This document shows positions 53,767 to 64,000 of a stretch of 64,000 nucleotides of DNA, piece after piece (the first letter of the stretch is position 1; each line of letters begins with the position of its first letter). This DNA comes from Cryobacterium glucosi. Lineage in GTDB: Bacteria; Actinomycetota; Actinomycetes; Actinomycetales; Microbacteriaceae. The stretch lies in the NCBI RefSeq assembly GCF_004402235.1, contig NZ_SOFS01000019.1:310001-374000 (forward strand), in the 5' to 3' direction. The notes below the pieces were generated by a model. It was not told the origin of the DNA. It was given only the letters and a program-made list of their open reading frames with translations, and made no database searches. The position numbers and the translations under genes are program-made.

Positions 53767-56208
53767 TCAGGTCGCCGGGGCTGCAGCAGGAGTCTCTGCT
53801 CCAACGGTTGGACCGATCGGGAGGTCGCCAGCGGGGACGACCGCTGCGGCCCCATAGCGCTCGAGACGGGACAGGGTCTTCTCAAAGCTCTCCGGAACGC
53901 CGTAGTGGAAGCCCTGGGCGCTGCGGATGCCGATGGCAGCGAGATGCCTGACCATCGCCTCGTTCTCCACGCCCTCGACGATCATCGAGTATTCGAGGTT
54001 GTCGCCGAAGCCCTGCAGCGCGGTGAGCACCTCACGCTGGCGGATGTCATCGAGGTCATCGACGAGGCTGCGATCGATCTTCAGGATGTCCATGGGCATC
54101 CGCACGAGCGCGTCCACCGAGGAGTCCTGGGACCCGTAGTCGTCGAGGGCGATCAGCAGCCCCAGGTCGCGCAGCCGGTCGGCCTGCGAGCGGATGGCGG
54201 GGGTCACCCGGGCGACGGAACGCTCGTTGAGTTCGAGGCACAGCGAGATTCCCGGATACCGTCCGGCGAGGTCTTCCATGAAGGTGCCGACCCGGTCGGG
54301 CACGATCTGCCCGGCCTCGACGTTGATGGCCATGCAGGTGACCCGGGGTTCGACGAGGCGGAAGTCGGCGGCCGCGGCCATGGCCTTCACGGCGACCTGC
54401 CGGGTGAGGGCGTCCATCCGGCCGAGTCCCTTGGCCTTCTCCACGATGGACGGCGGCGAAAGCGGGCCGAGAACGGGGTCGTTGTAGCGGACAAGTGCCT
54501 CGAACGCCCAGATCTGGCCCGTGACGAGGCTGACGATCGGCTGGAACGCGAGTTCGAGGAGGTCCTCGTCGATGGCGTGCGCGATGATGTCGTTGATCTG
54601 GGAGGAGCGGTGGCTCGAGATGTTGATGCTGCTCTCGTTGGCCGGTCCGCCGCGGCGCCGCGACTTCTTGATCGCGAGCATGGCCCGGTCGGCGTCCTGC
54701 ACGAGCTGGGAGACATCCGTCTCCCGGTGGGCCGAATAGGCGAGGCCGATGCTGAGCGTCGGGGTGTAGCTGCTCGAGCCGAGGGTGAGCGGCTGCACGG
54801 AGGTCTCGAGGATGCGTTCGGCGATCTCCTTCGCCTCGCCGAGAGAGGCCAGGTGAGTGAGGATCACGACGAATTCGTCACCGCCGACGCGAGCGACGAC
54901 GTCGCTCGGTCGCACGACCATGCGCAGCCTGCGGCCGAGTTCCCTGAGCAGGTCGTCTCCGCTCTGGTGCCCGTGCCGGTCATTGAGGCGCTTGAAGTCA
55001 TCGAGGTCCAGGAACAGGACGGCGAGGGCCTCCGAGTAGTCACGGTGGTCGTTGATGTTCGCGAGCGCCGTCTGGAAGGCCCGGTAGTTCGGCAGGCCGG
55101 TGAGGGGGTCGGTGTTGGCGCGGGCGGTGAGGCCGCCGATGTTGTAGTGGGCGCTCATCGCGAGTTCGGCCGCGCGGGCGAGGGCGTTGAGTGCGCTCCT
55201 GTCGTCGGTGGTGAAGACGCCACCCATCGGCTCGCGGCCCGCGACGACGAACCGGGTGTCGGACTCGGACAGCAGGATGGGGGCGCTGATCTCCCCGACG
55301 CGCGCCGCGTGGTCGCGCACGGCGACGTACTCGACGCCGATGGTCGTCCGCACGGCCTCGTGAAGCAGTGCGAGGACCCGGGAGGTCGCCTCGGCATCGT
55401 CCTCAGGCCCGGACTGGACACGGCCGGCGGAGATGTCCTCGCGCCCGGCGGCGCCGAGCGCCGCAGCGCCCGTGATGAGACCGGTGAGCCGGCTGCGCAT
55501 CGTGACGACGCGGCCGATGAGCTTGATCCCGACGCCGGCGAGAGTGAAGGCGAGCAGGGTTGCGATCACGAACACGATCGGGTCCCGACTGACGGCCAGG
55601 CCTGCGTCGTGGAAGACCACGACGAGCGCGGACAGGAGTGCGCAGCCGAGCACCATCAGCGCCAGCCGCGCCGGCGCGATCAGGGGGCCGGTGCGGTTCG
55701 CGATCGGCCGGACCAACACCATCCGCAGGTATTCGATGATCGCCACGAGCGCGACATACGCGGCGCCGGCGCAACCGGCGGCGAGATAACTGGGGAGGCC
55801 GAAGGCGGTCGCGCCTGCGAGGACGGCGACGGCCGCGGCACTGCCGGTTCCCGCGAGTCCGGCACTGTAGAGGGCGACGTCGACGCGTCGGGAGCGCACC
55901 AGGACGATGAGCAGCACTCCGAGGACGATGGCGCCGGCCGCGGCCAGCGGGCTGACGACGGTGTAGAGCACGGGCAGCACCAGGATGGGCAGGCTCACGA
56001 CGGGGCTGCGATGCCGTTCAGGGCCCAGGCGCACCCAGCAGACGTTGAGCGCTGCGGCGCAGAAGACACCAGTGGCGGCGACCCACCAGGCGGACCCCGG
56101 CTGACCGGTCAGCGACAGGATCGCGGAGACCACGACGACGCCGGCGATGGTCGCGAAGAGTGCGATGATCACGCGCCGCACGCCCTCTGAAACGCGATAC
56201 CCGCCCAT
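53767..56208 (-). CDS. Bifunctional GGDEF-EAL c-di-GMP enzyme
   Basis: 813 residues from ATG 56208 (MGGYRVSEGVRRVIIA); an in-frame GTG at 56265, 6 bp after the asd stop, is the alternative. About eight TM helices (15-240) and a GAF-like part (280-360) precede a complete GGDEF domain (VGGDEF with RxxD inhibitory I-site RPSD five residues before) and an EAL domain (EALVR, NVEAG, ELNERS, ALDDYGSQ, KIDRS, VEGVEN, QGFHYG). All catalytic residues of both are present, so it may make and degrade c-di-GMP; which activity dominates is unknown. Confidence 0.93.
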   Translation of the reverse strand: MGGYRVSEGVRRVIIALFATIAGVVVVSAILSLTGQPGSAWWVAATGVFCAAALNVCWVRLGPERHRSPVVSLPILVLPVLYTVVSPLAAAGAIVLGVLLIVLVRSRRVDVALYSAGLAGTGSAAAVAVLAGATAFGLPSYLAAGCAGAAYVALVAIIEYLRMVLVRPIANRTGPLIAPARLALMVLGCALLSALVVVFHDAGLAVSRDPIVFVIATLLAFTLAGVGIKLIGRVVTMRSRLTGLITGAAALGAAGREDISAGRVQSGPEDDAEATSRVLALLHEAVRTTIGVEYVAVRDHAARVGEISAPILLSESDTRFVVAGREPMGGVFTTDDRSALNALARAAELAMSAHYNIGGLTARANTDPLTGLPNYRAFQTALANINDHRDYSEALAVLFLDLDDFKRLNDRHGHQSGDDLLRELGRRLRMVVRPSDVVARVGGDEFVVILTHLASLGEAKEIAERILETSVQPLTLGSSSYTPTLSIGLAYSAHRETDVSQLVQDADRAMLAIKKSRRRGGPANESSINISSHRSSQINDIIAHAIDEDLLELAFQPIVSLVTGQIWAFEALVRYNDPVLGPLSPPSIVEKAKGLGRMDALTRQVAVKAMAAAADFRLVEPRVTCMAINVEAGQIVPDRVGTFMEDLAGRYPGISLCLELNERSVARVTPAIRSQADRLRDLGLLIALDDYGSQDSSVDALVRMPMDILKIDRSLVDDLDDIRQREVLTALQGFGDNLEYSMIVEGVENEAMVRHLAAIGIRSAQGFHYGVPESFEKTLSRLERYGAAAVVPAGDLPIGPTVGAETPAAAPAT

Positions 56209-56271
56209 GGTGTTCCACAGTAGTGCACGCGGTCCGGCGGTCGCCTCCGCGACCGGAAAAGTCACCGTCGG

Positions 56272-57432
<1,161 letters not shown>

Positions 57433-58773
57433 TCAGCGGCCGGTGCCGCCGTGCACGACGGCCTCGGCGTCGTCGTCGAGGTCGAACGCGGTGTGCACGA
57501 CCCGGAGCGCCTCGTTGATGGTGTCCGCGCGGGTGACGACCGAGATGCGGATCTCGCTCGTCGAGATCATCTCGATGTTGATCCCGGCCTCGTAGAGTGC
57601 GGCGAACAGCTTCGCGGAGACACCGGTGTTGGTGCGCATGCCCGCGCCGACGAGGGCGAGCTTGCCGATCTGGTCGTCGTACTGCAGGCTCGCGAACCCG
57701 ACGTTTCCGCGTTCGTTCGTCAGCGCGGTCAGGACCCGCTGTCCTTCCGACTTCGGAAGGGTGAAGGAGATGTCGGTCAGCCCGGTCGAGGCGGCGGACA
57801 CGTTCTGGACGATCATGTCGACGTTGGCGTTGGTGTTCGCGACGATCTTGAAGATCTGCGCGGCCTTGCCGGGGATGTCGGGAACGCCGACGACGGTCAC
57901 CTTCGCCTCGCTGAGGTCGGCGGCGATCCCGGCGATGATGGGCTCTTCCACTTTTTCTCCGATCAGGGATTCGGTCGTACTGGTAACGGGAGGCGTGCCG
58001 ACGGTTCCATCCGGGAGCGCGGTCGCCGGGTCGGTCGTGTCGGGGTTGTACACGATCGTGCCGAGATTGTTGTTGAACGATGAGCGCACGTGCAGGGTCA
58101 CCCCGTGCCTGCGGGCGTATTCCACCGCCCGGATGTAGAGGACCTTGGCGCCGGCGGCGGCGAGCTCGAGCATTTCCTCGCTCGAGATGCGGTCGAGCTT
58201 GTGCGCCCGGGGAACGACGCGCGGGTCCGCGGTGAACACGCCGTCGACATCCGTGTAGATCTCGCAAATGTCGGCGTTCAGGGCGGCGGCGAGGGCGACG
58301 GCCGTGGTGTCCGAGCCGCCGCGACCGAGGGTCGTGATGTCCATGGTGTCGCGATTGAAGCCCTGGAAGCCTGCGACGATCGCGACGGCGCCCTCGTCGA
58401 GAGCCGAGCGGATGCGACCGGGCGTGACGTCGACGATGCGCGCGGCGCCGTGGTGCGCGTCGGTGATCATGCCGGCCTGGCTGCCGGTGAAGGAGCGCGC
58501 GTCGTAGCCCATGCTCTTGATCGCCATGGCGAGAAGGGCCATGGAGATGCGTTCGCCTGCGGTGAGGAGCATGTCGAGCTCGCGCGGCGCCGGGATCGGG
58601 GTGACCTGGTGGGCGAGGTCGAGGAGCTCGTCCGTGGAGTCGCCCATCGCGGAGACGGCGACGACGACCTCGTTGCCGGCCTTGCGGGTGTCGACGATGC
58701 GCTTGGCGACGCGCTTGATGCTTTCGGCGTCTGCGACGGATGATCCGCCGAACTTCTGCACGATCAAGCTCAC
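57433..58773 (-). CDS. lysC: Aspartate kinase
   Basis: First step of the aspartate pathway. 446 residues from GTG 58773 ([20 protein letters not shown]), chosen because CAGGAG lies 6 nt upstream; an open frame continues 34 codons further but is not kinase-like. Kinase motifs KFGGSS and [20 protein letters not shown] are followed by two ACT domains (from about residue 260) for feedback by lysine and threonine. In this class an internal start inside the gene often makes a separate beta subunit of the ACT region; none was examined in detail. It lies upstream of asd. Confidence 0.96.
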   Translation of the reverse strand: MSLIVQKFGGSSVADAESIKRVAKRIVDTRKAGNEVVVAVSAMGDSTDELLDLAHQVTPIPAPRELDMLLTAGERISMALLAMAIKSMGYDARSFTGSQAGMITDAHHGAARIVDVTPGRIRSALDEGAVAIVAGFQGFNRDTMDITTLGRGGSDTTAVALAAALNADICEIYTDVDGVFTADPRVVPRAHKLDRISSEEMLELAAAGAKVLYIRAVEYARRHGVTLHVRSSFNNNLGTIVYNPDTTDPATALPDGTVGTPPVTSTTESLIGEKVEEPIIAGIAADLSEAKVTVVGVPDIPGKAAQIFKIVANTNANVDMIVQNVSAASTGLTDISFTLPKSEGQRVLTALTNERGNVGFASLQYDDQIGKLALVGAGMRTNTGVSAKLFAALYEAGINIEMISTSEIRISVVTRADTINEALRVVHTAFDLDDDAEAVVHGGTGR

Positions 58774-58893
58774 GTGGCGCTCCTGGGGGTTCGGGTCTGC
58801 GGGCATGGCGGGCATAGCCCCGTCTTCCATCCTAAATGCTGATGTATTCGGCACCGGCAATGTGACGCCGCGCACGCGGGCGTGGAGCCGGGG

Positions 58894-59493
58894 TCAGCTC
58901 GAGACGGTGCGGCGACCCTCGAAGGCACGGCCGAGGGTGACCTCGTCGGCGTACTCGAGGTCGCCACCGACGGGCAGGCCGGAGGCGAGCCGGGTGACCG
59001 TGATCTCGAGGGTCGTCAGCAGGCGCGACAGGTAGGCCGCCGTCGCCTCGCCCTCGAGGTTCGGGTCGGTCGCGATGATGACCTCCTGGACGGTGTTGTC
59101 GGAGAGGCGCTGCAGCAGCTGGCGGATGCGGAGCTGGTCTGGCCCGATGCCGTCGATGGGGCTGATCGCGCCACCGAGCACGTGGTAGAGCCCCTTGAAC
59201 TCGCGGGTGCGCTCGATCGCCACGACGTCTTTGGCCTCTTCGACGACGCAGATCATCGCGGGATTGCGGCGCGGGTCGCGGCAGATCATGCACGTCGGCT
59301 GCTCGGAGACATTGCCGCAGATCTCGCAGAAGCGCACCTTGTCGCGCACCTCGAGGAGGACATTGGCGAGGTGGGTGACGTCGAAGCTCTCGGTCTGCAG
59401 AATGTGGAACGCGATACGCTGCGCGGACTTCGGCCCGATTCCGGGCAGGCGGCCGAGTTCGTCGATCAGTTCCTGGACGATTCCTTCGTACAT
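58894..59493 (-). CDS. recR: Recombination mediator RecR
   Basis: 199 residues, standard length. N-terminal helix-hairpin-helix [17 protein letters not shown], Cys4 zinc finger [16 protein letters not shown] and Toprim domain ([16 protein letters not shown]) followed by [19 protein letters not shown]. It works with RecO and RecF in single-strand gap repair. It starts 3 bp after dnaX, the widespread dnaX-recR pair; the small YbaB gene often found between them is missing. Confidence 0.97.
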   Translation of the reverse strand: MYEGIVQELIDELGRLPGIGPKSAQRIAFHILQTESFDVTHLANVLLEVRDKVRFCEICGNVSEQPTCMICRDPRRNPAMICVVEEAKDVVAIERTREFKGLYHVLGGAISPIDGIGPDQLRIRQLLQRLSDNTVQEVIIATDPNLEGEATAAYLSRLLTTLEITVTRLASGLPVGGDLEYADEVTLGRAFEGRRTVSS

Positions 59494-59496
59494 GGG

Positions 59497-61992
59497 TCAG
59501 TCGCCTCTGGTTCGGGGTGCCGGTTCGTACGGCTGTTCTTCGAGGAAGGTCGCACCGAGGACCTCGCGGACGACGGATTCCCCGTAGCGCTGCTTCTCCT
59601 CGAAGGCCGGGCTGCGCCTGCCGTTCGGGCCGATGGTGTTCGGCCCGGTGTGGGTGACGTTGCGATCGACCGGTGCCGGCTGCGCCTGGGATGCGGGAGG
59701 CACCTGGCGCGCGGGCGACCGGTTCTGACCCTGTCTGGCCGAGCCCGCGTTGCGGTCCGGTGGGGTGTCCTCGTCCGGCGGCACGTCGCTGTCGTCGTAC
59801 GGCGGCGGTTCGTCGTCGTATGGCGGTTCACCCTGTCGGGCAGCGGATGCCGTGGGGCCGGGCGCTGCCGGAGCCGAGGGTGCCGGTGTTGCCGCGTTCG
59901 GTGCAGCGGCGGCAGGGGCAGCGGTCGCGGCAGGTGCGGTCGCGGGGGCCGTCGCCCCGGTGGACGCGTCGCCCGCGCCCGGAATCGCGACGGTCGCCCA
60001 GGCGGTGACGGAGCCGGTCGGCTCGACGGGGGTGGACCGCGGTGCCGATGCCGGCTGAGCGGATGCCCGGGTCGGGGCGTTGGACCCTGCGGTGGCCGAG
60101 GGTCCGGTCGGTGATGCTGACGCGTCCGGGCGTCCGAACGGTGTGTCGGCTGCGCCGTCGCTCACCGCAGCGGCCGGCGGTGCGGCCTGCGACGCGGCGG
60201 CGGCAGGGCTCGATGTCTGTGGCTCTGGCGCGGGCGACGCACTGGGCACAGCTGACGGGCCGGCGACGGGGGTTGATGCCCCGGGCTCGGTGACCTTGGC
60301 GATGAGGCGCGGCGTGAAGCCGAGGACCGAATTGACCGCCCGTTTGAGGTAGTCGCCGACGCCCTCCCCCGGCGCGGCTGACTGCTTGAGGCCGGCGACG
60401 TCCTTCTGGCTCGGGAACGACAGCACGAGGAGGTCGCCGTCGCGGAATTCGAGCACGTTCGCCGTGTAGAGCACGAGCCACGCGCTCGTCTTGGCGGTCT
60501 GGACGGCCTCGAGGACCTCTGGCCAGGCGTCCTTGACCTGCTGGAACGTGACCGGCCCGATCGGGCGGGCCGCGGCAACGACGGCCGGCGCGACGGATGC
60601 CTGACCTGCCGGAGGGCTCGTGGGAACAGTGGAGACCGCGGGGGTCACGGGGGCTTCGGGCGCAGGCGCACCGCGATCGGCGACCGGCACGGGGCGTGCA
60701 TCGGGGGCGTGCGAAGCATCCGTCGGAGACGAAACGGCGGGCGTCGCGGAGCTGGGAGCCACCGATGCGGCCGAGCTCGTATCGGCACCGCTTGTACCGA
60801 CATCGCTTGCACCCACAGCGCTCGTACCAACACCGATGCGGCGCTCGAGCCGTTCCACGCGGGCGAGCGCGCCGCGGGTGGAGTCGTCGCTCGCGGGGAT
60901 CAGCACGCGGGCGATCATGAGTTCGAGGTGCAGCCGGGGCGAGGTCGCGCCGGTCATCTCGGTGAGTGCGGTGTTGAGGATGTCGGCGGTGCGGGAGAGC
61001 TCGGCCGGGCCGAACTTGGCGGCCTGAACGGCCATCCGCTCGATCTCGTCTTGCGGAACCCCGCGGAGCACGGCGGACGCGCCCGCTGCGGAGGTTGCGG
61101 CGACGACGATGAGATCGCGCATGCGCTCGAGGAGGTCTTCGACGAAGCGGCGCGGGTCCTGGCCGGTCTGGATGACCCGGTCGACCGCGTCGAAGGCTGC
61201 GGCGGGGTCGCGGGCGGCGATCGCGTCGATCGACTCGTCGAGCAGGGACGCGCTCGTGTAGCCGAGGAGGGCGACCGCGCGGTCGTACTCCACGGAGTGG
61301 TCGTCGGAACCGGCCATGAGCTGGTCGAGGAGCGAGAGGGTGTCGCGGGGCGACCCGCCGCCGGCGCGGACGACGAGCGGAAGCACGCCGGGTGCGACGG
61401 CGACCTTCTCGCTCTCGCAGAGCGTCTGCACGTATTCGAGCATCGGGCCCGGCGGGACGAGCCGGAACGGGTAGTGGTGGGTGCGCGAGCGGATCGTGCC
61501 GATGACCTTCTCGGGCTCGGTCGTCGCGAAGATGAACTTCACGTGTTCCGGCGGCTCTTCGACGATCTTGAGCAGAGCGTTGAAGCCCTGCGGCGTGACC
61601 ATGTGCGCCTCGTCGAGGATGAAGATCTTGTAGCGGTCGCGGGCGGGCGCGAAGATGGCGCGCTCCCGGATGTCGCGGGCGTCGTCGACGCCGTTGTGGC
61701 TCGCGGCATCGATCTCGACGACGTCGAGCGAGCCGCCACCGTCGCGGGAGAGCTCGACGCAGCTCGGGCAGACACCGCACGGGGTGTCGGTCGGGCCCTC
61801 TGCACAGTTGAGGCAGCGGGCGAGGATGCGCGCACTCGTGGTCTTGCCGCAGCCGCGGGGGCCGCTGAACAGGTACGCGTGGTTCACCCGATTCGTGCGC
61901 AGGGCCGTCATCAGGGGTTCGGTCACCTGGGACTGGCCGATCATCTCGGCAAAGGTCTCTGGCCGGTAGCGGCGATACAGGGCGGTAACCAC
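59497..61992 (-). CDS. dnaX: DNA polymerase III subunit gamma/tau
   Basis: Clamp-loader ATPase; 831 residues from GTG 61992 (MVTALYRRYRPETFAEMIGQ). Walker A GPRGCGKTTSARIL, zinc Cys cluster CLNCAEGPTDTPCGVCPSC, Walker B LDEAHMV and sensor GGGSPRDTLSLLDQL. From about residue 380 the protein is Ala/Pro/Ser-rich and interrupted by a folded tau-like block (VKDAWPEVLEAVQTAKTSAW). It ends with PAFEEKQRYGESVVREVLGA. No A-rich slippery site for a gamma frameshift was seen. It is translationally close to recR. Confidence 0.96.
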   Translation of the reverse strand: MVTALYRRYRPETFAEMIGQSQVTEPLMTALRTNRVNHAYLFSGPRGCGKTTSARILARCLNCAEGPTDTPCGVCPSCVELSRDGGGSLDVVEIDAASHNGVDDARDIRERAIFAPARDRYKIFILDEAHMVTPQGFNALLKIVEEPPEHVKFIFATTEPEKVIGTIRSRTHHYPFRLVPPGPMLEYVQTLCESEKVAVAPGVLPLVVRAGGGSPRDTLSLLDQLMAGSDDHSVEYDRAVALLGYTSASLLDESIDAIAARDPAAAFDAVDRVIQTGQDPRRFVEDLLERMRDLIVVAATSAAGASAVLRGVPQDEIERMAVQAAKFGPAELSRTADILNTALTEMTGATSPRLHLELMIARVLIPASDDSTRGALARVERLERRIGVGTSAVGASDVGTSGADTSSAASVAPSSATPAVSSPTDASHAPDARPVPVADRGAPAPEAPVTPAVSTVPTSPPAGQASVAPAVVAAARPIGPVTFQQVKDAWPEVLEAVQTAKTSAWLVLYTANVLEFRDGDLLVLSFPSQKDVAGLKQSAAPGEGVGDYLKRAVNSVLGFTPRLIAKVTEPGASTPVAGPSAVPSASPAPEPQTSSPAAAASQAAPPAAAVSDGAADTPFGRPDASASPTGPSATAGSNAPTRASAQPASAPRSTPVEPTGSVTAWATVAIPGAGDASTGATAPATAPAATAAPAAAAPNAATPAPSAPAAPGPTASAARQGEPPYDDEPPPYDDSDVPPDEDTPPDRNAGSARQGQNRSPARQVPPASQAQPAPVDRNVTHTGPNTIGPNGRRSPAFEEKQRYGESVVREVLGATFLEEQPYEPAPRTRGD

Positions 61993-62023
61993 GGATCAAT
62001 CGTAGCCGGGACCGCTGACAGTC

Positions 62024-62050
62024 CCGCCCGGGGGCCGGGGTCCCGGGCGG
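62024..62050 (-). other. GC-rich hairpin between the GH35 gene and dnaX
   Basis: CCGCCCGGG (62024-62032) pairs perfectly with CCCGGGCGG (62042-62050) over a 9-nt loop, 6 nt after the GH35 stop. There is no T-run. The 64-bp spacer is too short for an SRP RNA and otherwise empty. It may terminate or stabilise the beta-galactosidase message. Confidence 0.45.
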
Positions 62051-62056
62051 AGACCG

Positions 62057-63940
62057 CTAGAAATCGGTGTGGCCGAGGTCGGGGCGGGAGACGAAGCGGG
62101 CCCGGGTGCTTCCGGTTCCGTGCAGGAACAGCACGAGGAGCTCATTGCGCTCCCGCAGCACCGGGCCCGGAACGTACAGGGTGGTCTGCGGTCCGCGGTC
62201 CCAGAACCGCCCGAGGTTGAACCCGTTGATCCAGGCCTGGCCCTTGCCCCAGCCTGCCGTGCTGAGGAAGAGGTCGCGTCCCTGCTCTGTGTCGAACGAG
62301 CCGCGCGCGAACGCGGGTCCGCTCAGCGAGCCGACCGGGGCCTCCACGGCGACCGTGTCCGCGGCGGGCTCGGCGGCCCGGAGCGAGTCGAAGGCGAATG
62401 TCAGATCGACGTCCAGGTCGGGATCGAGATCGCGCTCGCCGCCCCCGTCGGAGCATCGCGGATGCTGGGCGAAGAGCCGGCTACCGGCTGCGGCGAATCC
62501 GTCCAGGTCGAGGGGCAGCACCTGCCAGTTCCCGAGAGGCGCCCCGTCGAGGGTCGCCGGGCCGATCAGGCCCTTGTCCTCCCCGATTCTCGGGCCGTAG
62601 TTGACCCGGCCCTGGTCCTCGACGAGGAGGTCGAGCGTGGACCCCTTCGGCAGGCTGATCGACCGGTCGTGGTGGTCGCGCTGCAGAACGCCGACGGGAT
62701 TGCCGTCGACGAACACCTGGGCGCGATCGCGGATCGCGCCGAAGGAGAGCAGATGTGCGCCGGGGGCCAGCCTGCTGCGGTACAGCGCGAATCCGGTGTA
62801 CTGGCCGAGGGCATCCATGCTCGGCAGCCCCGGCACGGGTTCGGCGGCCGGGTCCGCCAGCTCGCGCAGAGCGTCCCAGAGCGTCACCGACTCATCGAGC
62901 TCGACCTCGAAGGCGGGCGCCGCCGGAACGGCTTCGGGCAGTTCGGCCGGCACCGGCCCGTACCGGGCGAGCACCTCGCGGAAGGCGAGGTATTTCTCCG
63001 TCACCTCCCCGCTCTCGGAGAGCGGAGCGTCGTAGTCGTAGGACGTGACCGTCGGCTGGAACACGCCCTTGTCGTTGGCGCCGTTGGTGAAGCCGAAATT
63101 GGTGCCGCCGGTGAACATGTAGAGCGACACGGAAGCGCCGGTGGCGAGCAGGGCGTCGAGCTCACGGGCCGAGTCCTCCGCGGAGGTGGTGTGGTGGTGG
63201 GCTCCCCAGTGGTCGAACCAGCCGTTCCAGAATTCGGCGCACATGAGCGGCCCCGTCGGCTGGTGGCGGCGCAGGGTCGCCAGTCGTTCGGTGGCCCGCG
63301 ACCCGAACGAGCCGGTCTTGTGCAGGCCGGGAAGGCTGCCGTCGGTCAGCATCTGGTCGGTGGGCTGGTCGATCGTGGTGAGCGGCACCGTGATGCCGCC
63401 GGCCCGGTTGAGGTCGACGAGCGCACGCAGGTAGTCCTTGTCGGCGCCGTATGCGCCGTATTCGTTCTCGATCTGCACGAGGATGACGGGCCCGCCCCTG
63501 TCGATCTGACGGGAGGCCACGATCGGCAGCAGCTGCCCGAAGTATTCGGCGACCGCCGCGAGGTAGAGCGGTTCGTTGCGCCGCACGCCGACGGCCGGGT
63601 CGCGGAAAAGCCAGCCGGGCAGGCCGCCGTTGTCCCACTCGGCGCAGATGAAGGGGCCCGGCCGCACGATGGCGTACATCCCCTCCGCCGCGATGAGGTC
63701 GAGAAACCTGGCCAGGTCGAGCCCGGCATCGGTGCGGAACTGCCCGCGAACCGGCGAATGCGCGTTCCACGCCACGTAGGTCTCGATCGTGTTGAGCCCC
63801 ATCAGCCAAGCCTTGTGGATCCGGTCCGCCCAGTGGTCCGGATGAACCCGGAAATAGTGGATGGCGCCGGCGAGCACCCGGAACGGCGTGCCGTCCAGGA
63901 GGAAGTCGGTCTCGCCGATCGCGAAGTCGGCCACGGTCAC
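62057..63940 (-). CDS. Glycoside hydrolase family 35 beta-galactosidase
   Basis: 627 residues, no signal peptide, so probably cytosolic. The family-35 TIM barrel starts LDGTPFRVLAGAIHYFRVHP; catalytic acid/base Glu in ILVQIENEYGAYG and nucleophile Glu in LMCAEFWNGWFDHWG. C-terminal beta domains end about residue 600 (FLHGTGSTRARFVSRPDLGH). GTG 63940 overlaps the stop of the preceding gene (GTGA), and GTG 63934 has GGGGGAG 5 nt upstream, so either is possible. Substrates are terminal beta-galactosides. It is coupled to an upstream gene cut by the window edge. Confidence 0.94.
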   Translation of the reverse strand: MTVADFAIGETDFLLDGTPFRVLAGAIHYFRVHPDHWADRIHKAWLMGLNTIETYVAWNAHSPVRGQFRTDAGLDLARFLDLIAAEGMYAIVRPGPFICAEWDNGGLPGWLFRDPAVGVRRNEPLYLAAVAEYFGQLLPIVASRQIDRGGPVILVQIENEYGAYGADKDYLRALVDLNRAGGITVPLTTIDQPTDQMLTDGSLPGLHKTGSFGSRATERLATLRRHQPTGPLMCAEFWNGWFDHWGAHHHTTSAEDSARELDALLATGASVSLYMFTGGTNFGFTNGANDKGVFQPTVTSYDYDAPLSESGEVTEKYLAFREVLARYGPVPAELPEAVPAAPAFEVELDESVTLWDALRELADPAAEPVPGLPSMDALGQYTGFALYRSRLAPGAHLLSFGAIRDRAQVFVDGNPVGVLQRDHHDRSISLPKGSTLDLLVEDQGRVNYGPRIGEDKGLIGPATLDGAPLGNWQVLPLDLDGFAAAGSRLFAQHPRCSDGGGERDLDPDLDVDLTFAFDSLRAAEPAADTVAVEAPVGSLSGPAFARGSFDTEQGRDLFLSTAGWGKGQAWINGFNLGRFWDRGPQTTLYVPGPVLRERNELLVLFLHGTGSTRARFVSRPDLGHTDF

Positions 63941-64000
63941 TCCCCCGCCCGCGGCCGGCTCAGCACGGCGACCCCGGTCGCCGGGAGGGTGAGCGAGCCG
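63937..64000 (-). CDS. C-terminal end of a gene upstream of the beta-galactosidase (partial)
   Basis: In the frame set by the stop TGA at 63937-63939 the last 20 residues read GSLTLPATGVAVLSRPRAGE. The start lies beyond the right edge. The TLPATGVAVL ending looks like the C-terminal beta domain of many glycoside hydrolases, and the 4-bp overlap with the GH35 gene implies a sugar-utilisation operon. The family cannot be determined from this fragment. Confidence 0.5.
   Translation of the reverse strand, partial: GSLTLPATGVAVLSRPRAGE

Noticed and set aside
53905..56190. 761-codon open frame on the + strand
   Set aside because: Antisense to the GGDEF-EAL gene; no domain similarity and low-complexity charged sequence.
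59497..61992. Programmed frameshift in dnaX making gamma
   Set aside because: No A-rich slippery heptamer was seen in this GC-rich gene.
59828..61999. 723-codon open frame on the minus strand overlapping dnaX in another frame
   Set aside because: Same-strand alternative frame; Arg-rich and without motifs, while dnaX has complete ATPase and zinc motifs.
61993..62056. Possible SRP RNA next to dnaX
   Set aside because: The spacer is only 64 bp and lacks the conserved GGAAGGAAGCAG-like apical region; it contains just a hairpin.

Overview
The window is GC-rich (about two thirds GC by eye). It looks like a chromosome segment of a high-GC Gram-positive actinobacterium, most likely family Microbacteriaceae (order Micrococcales). 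The grounds are the gene families, the many GTG starts, the Ala-rich tails on ribosomal proteins, the Rv2578c-type radical SAM protein and the actinobacterial SOS box. The genus cannot be resolved from the sequence alone. No rRNA, tRNA, CRISPR array or insertion sequence was recognised.

Positions 1-2185 hold a PTS-controlled regulator (+) facing a lone PTS EIIB (-), with a 60-bp palindrome behind. From 2186 to 20364, on the minus strand, lies the translation block: rpsL-rpsG-fusA-tuf, a 1-kb low-information gap with an orphan antitoxin, a gene remnant and a palindrome, then the S10 and spc operons from rpsJ to secY-adk-map. The usual S14 gene between rplE and rpsH is absent, and the infA/rpmJ/rpsM/rpsK/rpoA/rplQ block does not follow map. 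Strong hairpins punctuate the block, and one good promoter lies about 250 nt upstream of rpsL.

Positions 20731-22945 carry three unrecognised genes, at least two of them membrane proteins. Positions 23066-35830 (-) are a complete type IV pilus locus without a secretin, as expected for a monoderm: pilB, pilT, pilC, pilA, pilV-, pilW- and pilX-like pilins, pilD, pilM, pilN, pilO. Behind its promoter come a LuxR-type response regulator with an overlapping large sensor protein, thymidine kinase, and a two-gene sensor pair that looks paralogous to the two halves of the large sensor.

Positions 42475-44082 encode an intein-containing Rv2578c-family radical SAM protein with a perfect SOS box at its start; mqo follows. 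Positions 45816-56208 look like a surface-polysaccharide and signalling island: a GH6 beta-glucanase, a response regulator with a Gln/Pro repeat linker, a processive GT2 synthase coupled to a degenerate Hpt protein, a lipoprotein, a degenerate GGDEF protein, a PAS histidine kinase and an intact GGDEF-EAL protein. A cellulose-like or other beta-glucan product under c-di-GMP influence is an inference. The end holds asd, lysC, recR, dnaX, a GH35 beta-galactosidase and the tail of another coupled gene.

An octamer, GCGGATGC/GCATCCGC, is strikingly common across the whole window and may be a chromosome-scale signal.
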